Part shown: piece by piece, positions 1 to 5,862 of the stretch | Position numbering within the stretch: position 1 is the stretch's first letter | How the letters are laid out: every line of letters starts with the position of its first letter | DNA from: Acetobacteraceae bacterium | GTDB lineage: Bacteria; Pseudomonadota; Alphaproteobacteria; Acetobacterales; Acetobacteraceae | Assembly: GCA_030039695.1 (NCBI GenBank) | Contig: JASHVB010000093.1 | Location: forward strand, 1-6,692 | Length of the DNA: 6,692 nucleotides | Reading direction: 5' to 3' | Notes under the pieces: model-generated | Told to the model about the DNA's origin: nothing | The model's database searches: none | The model's input: only the letters and a program-made list of their open reading frames with translations | Translations under genes and position numbers: made by a program

Positions 1-1406
1 GAGACGCAGATCGCAAATTCACGAAACAGACGACCGACGATGCCACCCATCAGCAGCAACGGGATGAACACCGCAATCAATGAGAAGCTGATCGAGACGA
101 TGGTGAAGCCGATCTCCCCGGCCCCCTGAATGGCGGCCTGCGTCGGCGACATGCCGTCTTCGATATGGCGGAAAATGTTTTCCAGCATCACGATGGCGTC
201 GTCCACGACGAATCCCACCGCGATCGTCAGTCCCATTAGCGACAGGTTATCCAGGCTGAAGCCGCAGAGATACATCGCACCCAAGGTGCCGACCAACGCG
301 ACCGGGATGGTGATACTGGGGATCACGGTCGCCCAGACGTCACGTAAGAACAGAAAGATCACCATCACCACCAGGCAGACGGCGAGCATCAGGGTGAACT
401 CGACGTCGGCGACCGAGGCGCGGATCGTCAGCGTGCGATCGGACACGACACTGAGCTGGATGTTCGCAGGAATGTCGGCGCGCAGCTTCTCCAGGCTGGC
501 CTTCACACCGTCCGCAGTTGTGATGACGTTGGCGTTGGGTTCCTTGAACACCAGAAGCAGGATCGATCGCTTGCCGTTGGTCCAGGCCGCGAGCTCACGG
601 TTCTGCGGCGCCGACACCGCGCGGCCGACGTCGCGGACACGGATCGGCGCGCCATCGCGGTAGCCAATGATGACGTTGTTATATGGGTTCGCGGTGGTGA
701 GCTGATCGTTGGCGTAGATGGTGTAGGACTGGTGTGGCCCGTCGATGCTGCCCTTTGGATCGTCCACCGTGACGTTGCTCAGCACGTTGCGTACATCCTC
801 GAGCGTCAGCCCCATCGAAGCCAGCCGCGCCGGATCGACCTGAACGCGAATGGCCGGCGTCTGCTGCCCGCCAACCAGCACCTGGCCTACGCCGGGAAGC
901 TGCGAAATCTGCTGCTCCACGAGGTTCTCGGCGTAATTATCCACGTCGGTGATCGGTGCCTGATCCGACTGCATCGCCAGGATCATGATCGGCGCATCGG
1001 CGGGATTTATCGCCCGGAAGGTGGGCGGGTTGGGCATGTCCTTAGGCAGCGAGCCCTCGGCGGCATTGATGGCCTCCAGCACCAGCGTCTCGGCGTTGCC
1101 GATATCGGTATCGAGGGTGAACTGCAGGGAGATCTGCGTGGTACCCAGCACGCTCGTCGAGGTCATCTGTGAGAGTCCGGGCAGCATCTGGCCGAACTCC
1201 GTCTCCAACGGCGTGGCGACGGTCGAGGCCATGGTTTCGGGACTGGCGCCCGGATATTGCGCGGTGACGGTCAGCGTCGGGAACTGCACGTTCGGCAGGG
1301 GGGCCACCGGCAGCAGCGGATAGGCAACGAGGCCGGCCAGAAATACCGCCGCCGTCAGCAAGGATGTGGCGATCGGTCGCCGAATGAAGGGTGTCGAGAT
1401 GCTCAT
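1..1406 (-). CDS. RND-family multidrug efflux pump, inner-membrane permease (MdtB/MdtC-like), N-terminal part
   Basis: This is the proton-driven inner-membrane pump of a tripartite efflux complex, which moves drugs, bile salts or solvents from membrane or periplasm to an outer-membrane channel. 468 residues are visible out of roughly 1,020-1,050 usual for the family; the C-terminal half lies beyond the left edge. It starts MSISTPFIRRPIATSLL. TM1 is at about 10-30 and is followed by the large periplasmic porter loop, with PGASPETMASTVATPLE and NPADAPIMIL as family signatures. TM2 is at about 337-355, TM3 at about 361-383, and TM4 at about 388-408 contains GFVVDDAIVMLEN. The paired Asp402/Asp403 of TM4 match the proton-relay aspartates (Asp407/408 in AcrB). 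The visible part ends near MGGIVGRLFREFA. From memory it resembles E. coli MdtC slightly more than MdtB. The ATG at 1406 gives the expected family N-terminus, but no strong ribosome binding site precedes it. It lies 101 bases downstream of the adaptor gene on the same strand, presumably in one operon. Substrates cannot be read from the sequence. Confidence 0.96.
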   Translation of the reverse strand, partial: MSISTPFIRRPIATSLLTAAVFLAGLVAYPLLPVAPLPNVQFPTLTVTAQYPGASPETMASTVATPLETEFGQMLPGLSQMTSTSVLGTTQISLQFTLDTDIGNAETLVLEAINAAEGSLPKDMPNPPTFRAINPADAPIMILAMQSDQAPITDVDNYAENLVEQQISQLPGVGQVLVGGQQTPAIRVQVDPARLASMGLTLEDVRNVLSNVTVDDPKGSIDGPHQSYTIYANDQLTTANPYNNVIIGYRDGAPIRVRDVGRAVSAPQNRELAAWTNGKRSILLLVFKEPNANVITTADGVKASLEKLRADIPANIQLSVVSDRTLTIRASVADVEFTLMLAVCLVVMVIFLFLRDVWATVIPSITIPVALVGTLGAMYLCGFSLDNLSLMGLTIAVGFVVDDAIVMLENIFRHIEDGMSPTQAAIQGAGEIGFTIVSISFSLIAVFIPLLLMGGIVGRLFREFAICV

Positions 1407-1507
1407 GGCGAAACTCGAGTAGAGGCGGGTGGAGTGAGGGTGAGAGAGTCTGCTGCGATCCGGGCAACGATCGCTCTCAAGGTAGTCGCTATCCGCAACG
1501 AGAGCCG

Positions 1508-2677
1508 TTAGCCGGACGAGGCGCTGCTGGTGTTCGCGGCCTCGGGCGGGGATTGCTGCATGGTCGCGGCCACGTGCGTCCCCGGGGACAGGCGGGACTG
1601 GCCGGACAGCACGACGGTCTCGTCACCGGACAGTCCCTTGGTCACCACGGAAAATCCCTGGTCCTGGTAGCCGACCTGGACATCTTGTTGGGCCACGGTT
1701 TGATCCGGTTTCACCACGTAGACGAACAACCCGTCCGGCCCGTGTTGCACCGCGATCGTCGCCACAGTGACGGCGTCGTGCAGCGTCTTCACCCGCACAC
1801 GCGCGTTGACGAACTGCCCGGGCCACAGTTGGTCGCGCGGATTATCGAACGTGGCCTTCAGCGAGATTGTACCCGTTGCCGTGCTGATCGTGTTGTTGGG
1901 CGTGAGGAGCGTGCCGGTGCCGAGGATCTTGGTGGGATCCTGGCTATTGGCTGCCTCGACCGGCACCTTGCCTTGCGCCATCGCCGTCTGGACCTGATCC
2001 AGCTCGGACTCCGGCAGGGTGAAGACCACAGAGATCGGCTTATCCTGGGTAATGGAGACGATACCGGTCTGGCTGCCGACTTCGATGAGGTTGCCGATAT
2101 CGGTTTGATAGAAGCCAGCACGGCCACTGATGGGTGCTCGAATCGTGCAGTTGCTCAGGTTGAACTGGGCCGTCTCGATCGCCGCATTGTCCAGTTGTAC
2201 GGCCGCAGCGAGCTTGTTCACGGTCGCTTGCTGGTCATCCACCTGCTGGACTGGCGCGAAGCTGCGTTTGGCAAGGTTTTGATAGCGAAGCAAGTCGAGC
2301 CGTGCGCTTTGCAGTTGCGCAGCGTCCTCGGCGCGCTGCGCCACCGCCTGATCGAGCGCGGCCCGGTACGGGGTCGGGTCGATCTGGGCGACGAGATCGC
2401 CTTGTTTGACCTCCTGGCCCTCGTGCACCGGGAGCGCGACCAGGATGCCGTTCACCTGCGCCTTGATCTCGTCGATATTGTAAGCCTGCACGGTGCCGAG
2501 GCCGTCGAGATAGACCGGCACGTCCTGTACCCTGGTCCTCGTGGTCGTGACGGGCACCTGTGGCCGTGGCGCCGGGCCAGCAGCCTGCGCCGCGCCCGTG
2601 CCATGCAGTACCTGCCATCCGGCAAAAACGCTCGCCGCCAATATGGCGCCGACGATCCCGATCCGCCGCCATTTCAT
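1508..2677 (-). CDS. mdtA: Periplasmic adaptor (membrane fusion protein) of RND efflux system, MdtA-like
   Basis: This adaptor links the RND pump to an outer-membrane channel. From the chosen start it is 389 residues long, normal for the HlyD/AcrA/MdtA family. The N-terminus MKWRRIGIVGAILAAS is a basic stretch plus hydrophobic anchor or signal segment (about 5-22). No lipobox cysteine follows, so it is probably not a lipoprotein. Next come the first lipoyl half (about 68-104, with HEGQEVKQGDLVAQIDP), an alpha-helical hairpin rich in Ala/Gln/Leu (about 102-172), the second lipoyl half (RAPISGRAGFYQTDIGN, about 180-196), a beta-barrel region with TLLTPNNTISTATGTI and LWPGQFVNARV, and a membrane-proximal domain. 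The last two motifs are very like MdtA. The frame is open up to an ATG at 2749, adding 24 polar residues (MAPHRRAMRRDEPTG...) before the anchor. I prefer the ATG at 2677, or the one at 2683, because the anchor then sits at the N-terminus and GGGTG lies 6 bases upstream. The permease gene follows downstream on the same strand. Confidence 0.93.
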   Translation of the reverse strand: MKWRRIGIVGAILAASVFAGWQVLHGTGAAQAAGPAPRPQVPVTTTRTRVQDVPVYLDGLGTVQAYNIDEIKAQVNGILVALPVHEGQEVKQGDLVAQIDPTPYRAALDQAVAQRAEDAAQLQSARLDLLRYQNLAKRSFAPVQQVDDQQATVNKLAAAVQLDNAAIETAQFNLSNCTIRAPISGRAGFYQTDIGNLIEVGSQTGIVSITQDKPISVVFTLPESELDQVQTAMAQGKVPVEAANSQDPTKILGTGTLLTPNNTISTATGTISLKATFDNPRDQLWPGQFVNARVRVKTLHDAVTVATIAVQHGPDGLFVYVVKPDQTVAQQDVQVGYQDQGFSVVTKGLSGDETVVLSGQSRLSPGTHVAATMQQSPPEAANTSSASSG

Positions 2678-2749
2678 GTTCATCACCCAGTGAAACCGGT
2701 CCCTGCCGGTTGGTTCATCCCGGCGCATGGCGCGCCGGTGCGGGGCCAT

Positions 2750-2850
2750 AGATAGAGATTGTATCTGACAGATTTTGTATACGGATTTGTCGTAATCGAT
2801 TTCGTGAAGTAGATTACAGATCGTTGATTAGTTCGTTATGTCTTGATCAT
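2750..2850 (-). promoter_or_regulatory. AT-rich putative promoter/operator region of the efflux operon
   Basis: This segment is clearly richer in A/T than the genes on either side and lies directly upstream of the adaptor frame. On the minus strand TATACA (plus 2776-2781) is a plausible -10 element, but no good -35 box sits 16-18 bases upstream. Short symmetric elements cluster here: the perfect palindrome ATCTG-A-CAGAT (2763-2773), GTATAC (2777-2782), and the direct repeat TTGTAT at 2759-2764 and 2775-2780, 16 bases apart. Such clustering is typical of a repressor operator (TetR or MarR type) in front of a pump operon, but no such regulator is encoded in the window. The promoter role is inferred from position and composition. 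Confidence 0.35.
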
Positions 2851-3085
2851 TTGGACCAAGCGCACGACCACATTGCCGACGCCATCCACTGTAACAAGGT
2901 CAGGGCAGGAGCCTCGGCCGTCACCGTGACACGCGGCGGCAGGCTCCCGCACTGCTGGGCGCGGGAGACCGCACGATGAGATGCCACAACCGCCGACCGC
3001 GTGTGACTCGAGTCATAGCTGCCGCATTGTTTCGCCAGAATCATGGCGCGCAATCGTCGTTGGCCGGGGGTGAGGGGACCAGTGT
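2851..3085. other. Region without a convincing gene
   Basis: No reading frame here has a good start, a ribosome binding site and a recognisable protein. A 68-residue minus-strand frame (2847-3053) exists but has no family resemblance. A second minus frame ending at a TAA near 2836 reads like coding sequence over its last 30 residues (VTVDGVGNVVVRLVQ) but has no clear start, so it could be a decayed gene end. The segment holds the inverted repeats described at 2908-2972 and a 12-bp perfect palindrome, TGACTCGAGTCA, at 3004-3015. Confidence 0.4.
2908..2972. repeat. Overlapping, mutually exclusive inverted repeats (possible structured RNA or operator)
   Basis: GGAGCCT (2908-2914) pairs perfectly with AGGCTCC (2941-2947). 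Inside that loop lies a second perfect repeat, GTCAC-C-GTGAC (2920-2930). CTCCCGC (2944-2950) pairs perfectly with GCGGGAG (2961-2967). GCGG-GAGA-CCGC (2961-2972) can form a short stem with a GNRA tetraloop. The first and third stems share bases 2944-2947, and the third and fourth share 2961-2964, so they cannot all form at once. That arrangement resembles an attenuator or riboswitch, but GC-rich DNA throws up such stems by chance. No gene downstream on either strand is well enough defined to assign a role. Confidence 0.35.
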
Positions 3086-3340
3086 TTGGACATCAGCAAG
3101 CAAGAAGCGGAGGCCACGCGACGGCCATGCGGCCGCCGAATATGGGAGAGCTCCGGCAGTCAAAAACGTCCAGCGACGTGGCAGGCGACCCATCATGGGG
3201 TGGTTGAACAATGGACGAATTGCAATCAGGAATTTGCGAACGCAAAGAGGAAACAGCGGTCAGAGTTTCAAGCGGACGCTTTCACGATGTTCTTGCCGGA
3301 GATGCTACGACGTTCGTCAGGTGCTGTCGGGACGACTTGA
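3086..3340 (+). CDS. Small uncharacterised reading frame, doubtful
   Basis: This 84-residue frame opens with TTG, 8 bases after GAGGGG, which could serve as a ribosome binding site. The middle part (EQWTNCNQEFANAKRKQRSEFQADAFTMF, about residues 41-69) is mixed charged/aromatic and looks like a real helical protein. The flanks are Arg/Ser-rich and look less natural. It overlaps the 3211-3492 frame in another phase over 130 bases, so at most one is normally translated there. Alternatively both are pieces of one ancestral gene broken by a frameshift near 3290-3310. I do not recognise a family. Confidence 0.2.
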   Translation: MDISKQEAEATRRPCGRRIWESSGSQKRPATWQATHHGVVEQWTNCNQEFANAKRKQRSEFQADAFTMFLPEMLRRSSGAVGTT

Positions 3341-3492
3341 ACACATTCGCTAACTCTCAAGGCCACCTCACCTGGAAGGCAGCTTACAGGGATGGCTACG
3401 TCCGTGACCTGCAGGAGGATATAAAGCCACACGTTGAGGAGGCTTGCGAGCGGGAATTCGTGTCGCGCAATCCGCCGCTTGATGACGATTAA
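3211..3492 (+). CDS. Small hypothetical acidic protein
   Basis: This frame encodes 93 residues from ATG. GGGGTGG lies about 7 bases upstream as a fair ribosome binding site. The protein has no signal peptide or membrane segment, so it is probably cytosolic. The second half (residues about 45-93: DDLNTFANSQGHLTWKAAY and then DLQEDIKPHVEEACE) is amphipathic and acidic, reads like a genuine soluble protein, and ends in PPLDDD. The first half overlaps the 3086-3340 frame. Base composition is visibly less GC-rich than the efflux and SDR genes, which fits acquired or decaying DNA. I recognise no domain and propose no function. The short frame at 3517 follows 24 bases after its stop on the same strand. 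Confidence 0.45.
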   Translation: MDELQSGICERKEETAVRVSSGRFHDVLAGDATTFVRCCRDDLNTFANSQGHLTWKAAYRDGYVRDLQEDIKPHVEEACEREFVSRNPPLDDD

Positions 3493-3516
3493 GCCCCAGA
3501 CGACTTAGGTGAAGCA

Positions 3517-3630
3517 ATGAGGATAACAGGGGAGCTGGAGCTTTCCGCTCGATCCCAGCGCGGCTATGGCATCCCCGATGCGGCGCTCGGTAGCGACACC
3601 GACATTTGCCAGGCTGGCAAACGCTCGTGA
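3517..3630 (+). CDS. Very short reading frame (37 aa), possible 5' piece of a broken gene
   Basis: This ATG frame has AGGTGA 5 bases upstream, a better ribosome binding site than those of the larger frames near it. Its codons look natural, with G/C common in third position over MRITGELELSARSQRGYGIP and beyond. It stops at TGA at 3628, while the adjacent 3566-4033 frame continues in another phase. It could be a genuine small protein or the N-terminus of a gene whose remainder lies in the 3566-4033 frame after a frameshift. No family is recognised. Confidence 0.25.
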   Translation: MRITGELELSARSQRGYGIPDAALGSDTDICQAGKRS

Positions 3631-4033
3631 TGCCGTTACGATAACCAAATGCACGACGCGGTATTCTGATTCTCGTAAGGTGACGGAGCGAGCAGCAAGG
3701 TCCGAATCATTGCGGGTGATGAAGCTGGAGTGGATCGAACGCGTGCCCGGTGTGCGGCTTGGCGACGGTGCGGCGACGGTCCAGCCGGGCGATGTCAGGC
3801 GCTGGTGGCAGCAGAGTGTCACGGCGTTGCGCGACGCGATCGACACCGTCGACAAGCAGATGGCAGCGCTCGGCGTCGCCAGCCGCAATGAAATCGCCCG
3901 AACACGATCCAGAGGACCGCGTTGTCGTGGTTATCTGACTGACCCTACGCACGCCAGCCGGTCCATCCTTCTGCCCTGCCAAGCTGAGAGGTCAGCCACT
4001 TTTCTCCAAGCGGCAACGCGACCCGTGGTCTAA
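3566..4033 (+). CDS. Hypothetical protein, possibly frameshifted remnant
   Basis: The open frame encodes 155 residues, but only the middle reads convincingly as protein. From the internal ATG at 3719 (MKLEWIERVPGVRLGDG, then QPGDVRRWWQQSVTALRDAIDTVDKQMAALG) the codons are typical of the surrounding genome, and a helical segment is evident. The N-terminal 51 residues are Arg/Ser/Thr-rich and less natural. After about 3890 this frame turns to codons such as CGA, ACA and AGA. The frame starting one base earlier (ATG at 3888) instead gives a more natural tail, SPEHDPEDRVVVVI, with a stop at 3936-3938. That suggests a frameshift. A start at 3719 is an alternative. There is no recognisable domain, signal peptide or membrane segment. 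It is convergent with the LysR gene, whose stop lies 23 bases away. Confidence 0.3.
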   Translation: MASPMRRSVATPTFARLANARDAVTITKCTTRYSDSRKVTERAARSESLRVMKLEWIERVPGVRLGDGAATVQPGDVRRWWQQSVTALRDAIDTVDKQMAALGVASRNEIARTRSRGPRCRGYLTDPTHASRSILLPCQAERSATFLQAATRPVV

Positions 4034-4056
4034 CCCACGTTGGAGGCTTATCGCGG

Positions 4057-4947
4057 TTACGTTTCGTCGTTCCTGATCCGGTCGAGGCGCGTCAAGAACA
4101 ATCGCAGGGTGGCCGAGGTGTTTGAGCTATGATAGCCCACGACAAGATCGATTTTTGCCGGTGGACCCGCCAACGGGCGGCTTGTCACCGCCCTAGGCAG
4201 GAGGTTCTTTGCATATTCCGGCAGGAGCGCCACACCGCGGGTCGAAGCGATCAGCGACATCGCCATGGCCAGATTGTCGACCGTGTGTACCTCTTGGAGG
4301 CGGACACCGGCTTGACCCAAGTGATCGTCTATGACCGCCCGAAGCGTCGGCGCGGTATGCGACATGCCGATGAATGGCTCGTTCGCGATATCCTCAAGCG
4401 CAATCGCATCTTGCGATGTCAGGCGATGATCGCTGGGCAAGGCGACAATCAACCGCTCCTCGCTCACGACCCGATAGTGCAGATCCGGCATCTGCGCTTC
4501 CGGGCGCATGAATGCCGCGTCAAGCTTTCCGCGCAGGAGACCTTGGGCGAGATCGGGTGAATACTGGCTGGAAACGGTCACTTCGATATTGGGGAGTTCG
4601 TCGCGCAATACGCGCATGGCCTTGGGCAGCCAGTCCATTTCCTGACCCGTCAGGAACCCGAGGGCCAAGACAGGCTTGGTGGGCTCCGCTGCTCGGCGGG
4701 CAGCCTCGATAGCCGCCTCCACCTGCCTCAATGCGGCCCGAGCGTGATCCAGGAAAGCTTGGCCGGCTGTGGTGAGTTCGACGCCGCGCGCGCCTCGGAC
4801 AAGGAGCTGCGCACCGACCTCGTACTCCAGGTCTCGGATTTGTCGGCTCAGCGAGGGCTGGGCCGTATGCAGGCGCTTTTCCGCGGCCACAGTCAGACTG
4901 CCTGCTTCGGCAACCGCGATGAAGTATCGAAGGTGGCGCAGCTCCAT
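4057..4947 (-). CDS. LysR-family transcriptional regulator
   Basis: This is a DNA-binding regulator of 296 residues, the usual LysR length. An N-terminal winged helix-turn-helix is clear: MELRHLRYFIAVAEAGSLT, then the helix-turn-helix at about 18-37 with the hallmark AQPSLSRQIRDLE, and later GVELTTAGQAF. The periplasmic-binding-protein-like effector domain runs from about 90 (LALGFLTGQEMDWLP) to the end. It contains KLDAAFMRP and the late GVALLPEY segment typical of the family. The style recalls the HcaR/BenM/CatR group that responds to aromatic acids; this is inferred and the ligand is unknown. The frame stays open far upstream (to 5589) only because it runs antisense to the SDR gene. The ATG at 4947 is chosen because it begins at the canonical domain start and has GGGT 7 bases upstream; the ATG at 4959 is the alternative. 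The gene is divergent from the SDR gene, the classic layout for a LysR regulator and its target. Confidence 0.95.
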   Translation of the reverse strand: MELRHLRYFIAVAEAGSLTVAAEKRLHTAQPSLSRQIRDLEYEVGAQLLVRGARGVELTTAGQAFLDHARAALRQVEAAIEAARRAAEPTKPVLALGFLTGQEMDWLPKAMRVLRDELPNIEVTVSSQYSPDLAQGLLRGKLDAAFMRPEAQMPDLHYRVVSEERLIVALPSDHRLTSQDAIALEDIANEPFIGMSHTAPTLRAVIDDHLGQAGVRLQEVHTVDNLAMAMSLIASTRGVALLPEYAKNLLPRAVTSRPLAGPPAKIDLVVGYHSSNTSATLRLFLTRLDRIRNDET

Positions 4948-4955
4948 TTTCAGAC

Positions 4956-4974
4956 CCATACCTGCGAGGTATGG
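4956..4974. promoter_or_regulatory. Putative LysR operator, palindrome with ATAC-N7-GTAT core
   Basis: CCATACCT (4956-4963), spacer GCG, AGGTATGG (4967-4974) is a perfect 8-bp-arm inverted repeat. Its core ATAC-N7-GTAT (4958-4972) fits the general LysR T-N11-A rule and is the consensus described for BenM/CatM-type regulators. It lies 8-27 bases upstream of the lysR start, at or just downstream of the predicted transcription start, a position expected for negative autoregulation. It is about 140-160 bases upstream of the SDR start, so it could also serve that promoter. Binding is inferred, not shown. Confidence 0.65.
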
Positions 4975-4979
4975 TCCCA

Positions 4980-5008
4980 AGCCTACAAAGTCTTTTTCCA
5001 TGTGACAA
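4980..5008 (-). promoter_or_regulatory. Candidate sigma70-type promoter of the lysR gene
   Basis: On the minus strand TTGTCA (plus 5003-5008, five of six bases of TTGACA) is followed after 17 bases by TAGGCT (plus 4980-4985, three of six of TATAAT). Transcription would start near 4973, placing the ATAC-N7-GTAT palindrome directly at the start site and giving a leader of about 25 bases. The -35 box and spacing are good; the -10 box is weak. Confidence 0.4.
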
Positions 5009-5072
5009 TGAGCGACTAACTGCACGGCCCAGCAGGTTGGTGCGCGGTCGGCCGGGTGAAGCAACGTAAGCC

Positions 5073-5086
5073 CTGCAACGTTGTAG
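5073..5086. promoter_or_regulatory. Near-perfect palindrome in the SDR upstream region
   Basis: CTGCAACGTTGTAG is symmetric except for one pair (centre CAACGTTG perfect). It lies 30-43 bases upstream of the SDR start codon, where a transcription factor could act. GCAACGT also occurs just upstream at 5061-5067 as a direct repeat. It does not match the ATAC-N7-GTAT pattern of the other site. It may be a second operator or chance. No clear -35/-10 pair for the SDR gene was found. Confidence 0.2.
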
Positions 5087-5115
5087 CAATCTTGCAGCAT
5101 ACAGAGGGCACAATC

Positions 5116-5862
5116 ATGAGCACACCGACCGTCCTGATCACCGGAGCGCTGACGGGAATTGGCCGAGCCACGGCCCTCGCGTTCGCCAAACTGGGCCATC
5201 GTGTCGTTGTGTCCGGGCGGCGGCCCGATACCGGTGAGGCATTGGTCGGCACGCTTCGGTCGCTGGGCGCCGAGGCCGAGTTCATCCAGGCGGACGTTCG
5301 CTACGAGGAGAGTGTGCGGAATCTTGTCGATCGGACGGTCGAACGCTTCGGCCGACTCGACATAGCGATCAACAATGCCGGCTCTGAGGGGCAATCCGGC
5401 CCTATTACCGAGCAGACACCCGAAAGCTACGCAGCAGCCTTCGACACCAACGTTCTCGGCGTGCTGCTCAGCCTGAAGCACGAATTGCGCGTCATGCAGG
5501 CCCAGGGCTCCGGCAGCATTGTCAATCTTTCTTCGACGATGGGTGAACGCGGTGCGCCCAACATGGCGCTCTACGTCGGCAGTAAGCATGCCGTGGAGGG
5601 CTTCACGAAGTCGGCTGCGATCGAGGCGGCGTCGTTCGGGGTTCGTGTCAACGCGGTCGCGCCAGGCCCGACGGAGACAGCCATGCTCGACCGCTTGACC
5701 GGTTCACCGGATCGGAAAGCTGCGTTCTTCGCTGCTGTCCCCCTGAAACGCGGGGCTGCGCCCGAGGAAATCGCCGAAGCCATCGTCTTCCTGGCGTCCA
5801 ACAACGCCAGCTACATCACCGGGCAGATCATTCGCGTGAATGGCGGAAAGACCGCGAGCTGA
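5116..5862 (+). CDS. Short-chain dehydrogenase/reductase (SDR family oxidoreductase)
   Basis: This is a cytosolic NAD(P)-dependent oxidoreductase of 248 residues, the size of classical SDRs. The Rossmann nucleotide-binding motif TGALTGIG is at 9-16. Arg35-Arg36 after the second strand (VVVSGRR) favours NADP(H) over NAD(H). Other features are Asp60 in QADV, NNAG at 86-89, Asn112 of the catalytic tetrad, catalytic Ser140 (NLSS), and Tyr153/Lys157 in YVGSK. The PGPTETAM segment after the sixth strand and the C-terminal YITGQIIRVNGG motif are typical. All catalytic residues are present, so the enzyme should be active; the substrate cannot be deduced. ATG at 5116 is chosen over the in-frame ATG at 5056 because it starts directly before the first Rossmann strand and has GAGGG 7 bases upstream. 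It is divergent from the LysR gene, its likely regulator. Confidence 0.96.
   Translation: MSTPTVLITGALTGIGRATALAFAKLGHRVVVSGRRPDTGEALVGTLRSLGAEAEFIQADVRYEESVRNLVDRTVERFGRLDIAINNAGSEGQSGPITEQTPESYAAAFDTNVLGVLLSLKHELRVMQAQGSGSIVNLSSTMGERGAPNMALYVGSKHAVEGFTKSAAIEAASFGVRVNAVAPGPTETAMLDRLTGSPDRKAAFFAAVPLKRGAAPEEIAEAIVFLASNNASYITGQIIRVNGGKTAS

Noticed and set aside
1391..2755. A 454-residue open frame on the plus strand
   Set aside because: It lies antisense to the MdtA-like adaptor, is rich in Arg/His/Leu, has no recognisable domain, and is explained by codon bias on the opposite strand.
3004..3015. Perfect 12-bp palindrome TGACTCGAGTCA
   Set aside because: One or two such palindromes are expected by chance in a window this size and it is not tied to a defined promoter; noted only within the gap entry.
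2891..3030. Resemblance to a cobalamin riboswitch (CCCGCACTG and a GAGACC loop)
   Set aside because: The core CCGCAACTGT box is not intact, the GGTGC/GGGAA elements are missing or out of order, and no cobalamin-related gene follows.
3086..3340. Possible phasin-like protein
   Set aside because: Only a vague helical, charged/aromatic look suggested it; no motif specific to phasins is visible.
3505..3888. 127-residue minus-strand frame antisense to the small plus-strand frames
   Set aside because: There is no ribosome binding site or recognised family. Part of it reads naturally (VASLANVGVATERR-like stretch), but so does the opposite strand, so I could not support it as a gene.
4024..4039. CGTGG/CCACG hairpin after the LysR stop as a terminator
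   Set aside because: The stem is only 5 bp and no T-run follows on the minus strand.
4948..5589. Minus-strand upstream extension of the LysR frame
   Set aside because: The extra residues run antisense to the SDR gene and through the divergent promoter region; LysR proteins start at the helix-turn-helix domain, which begins at 4947.
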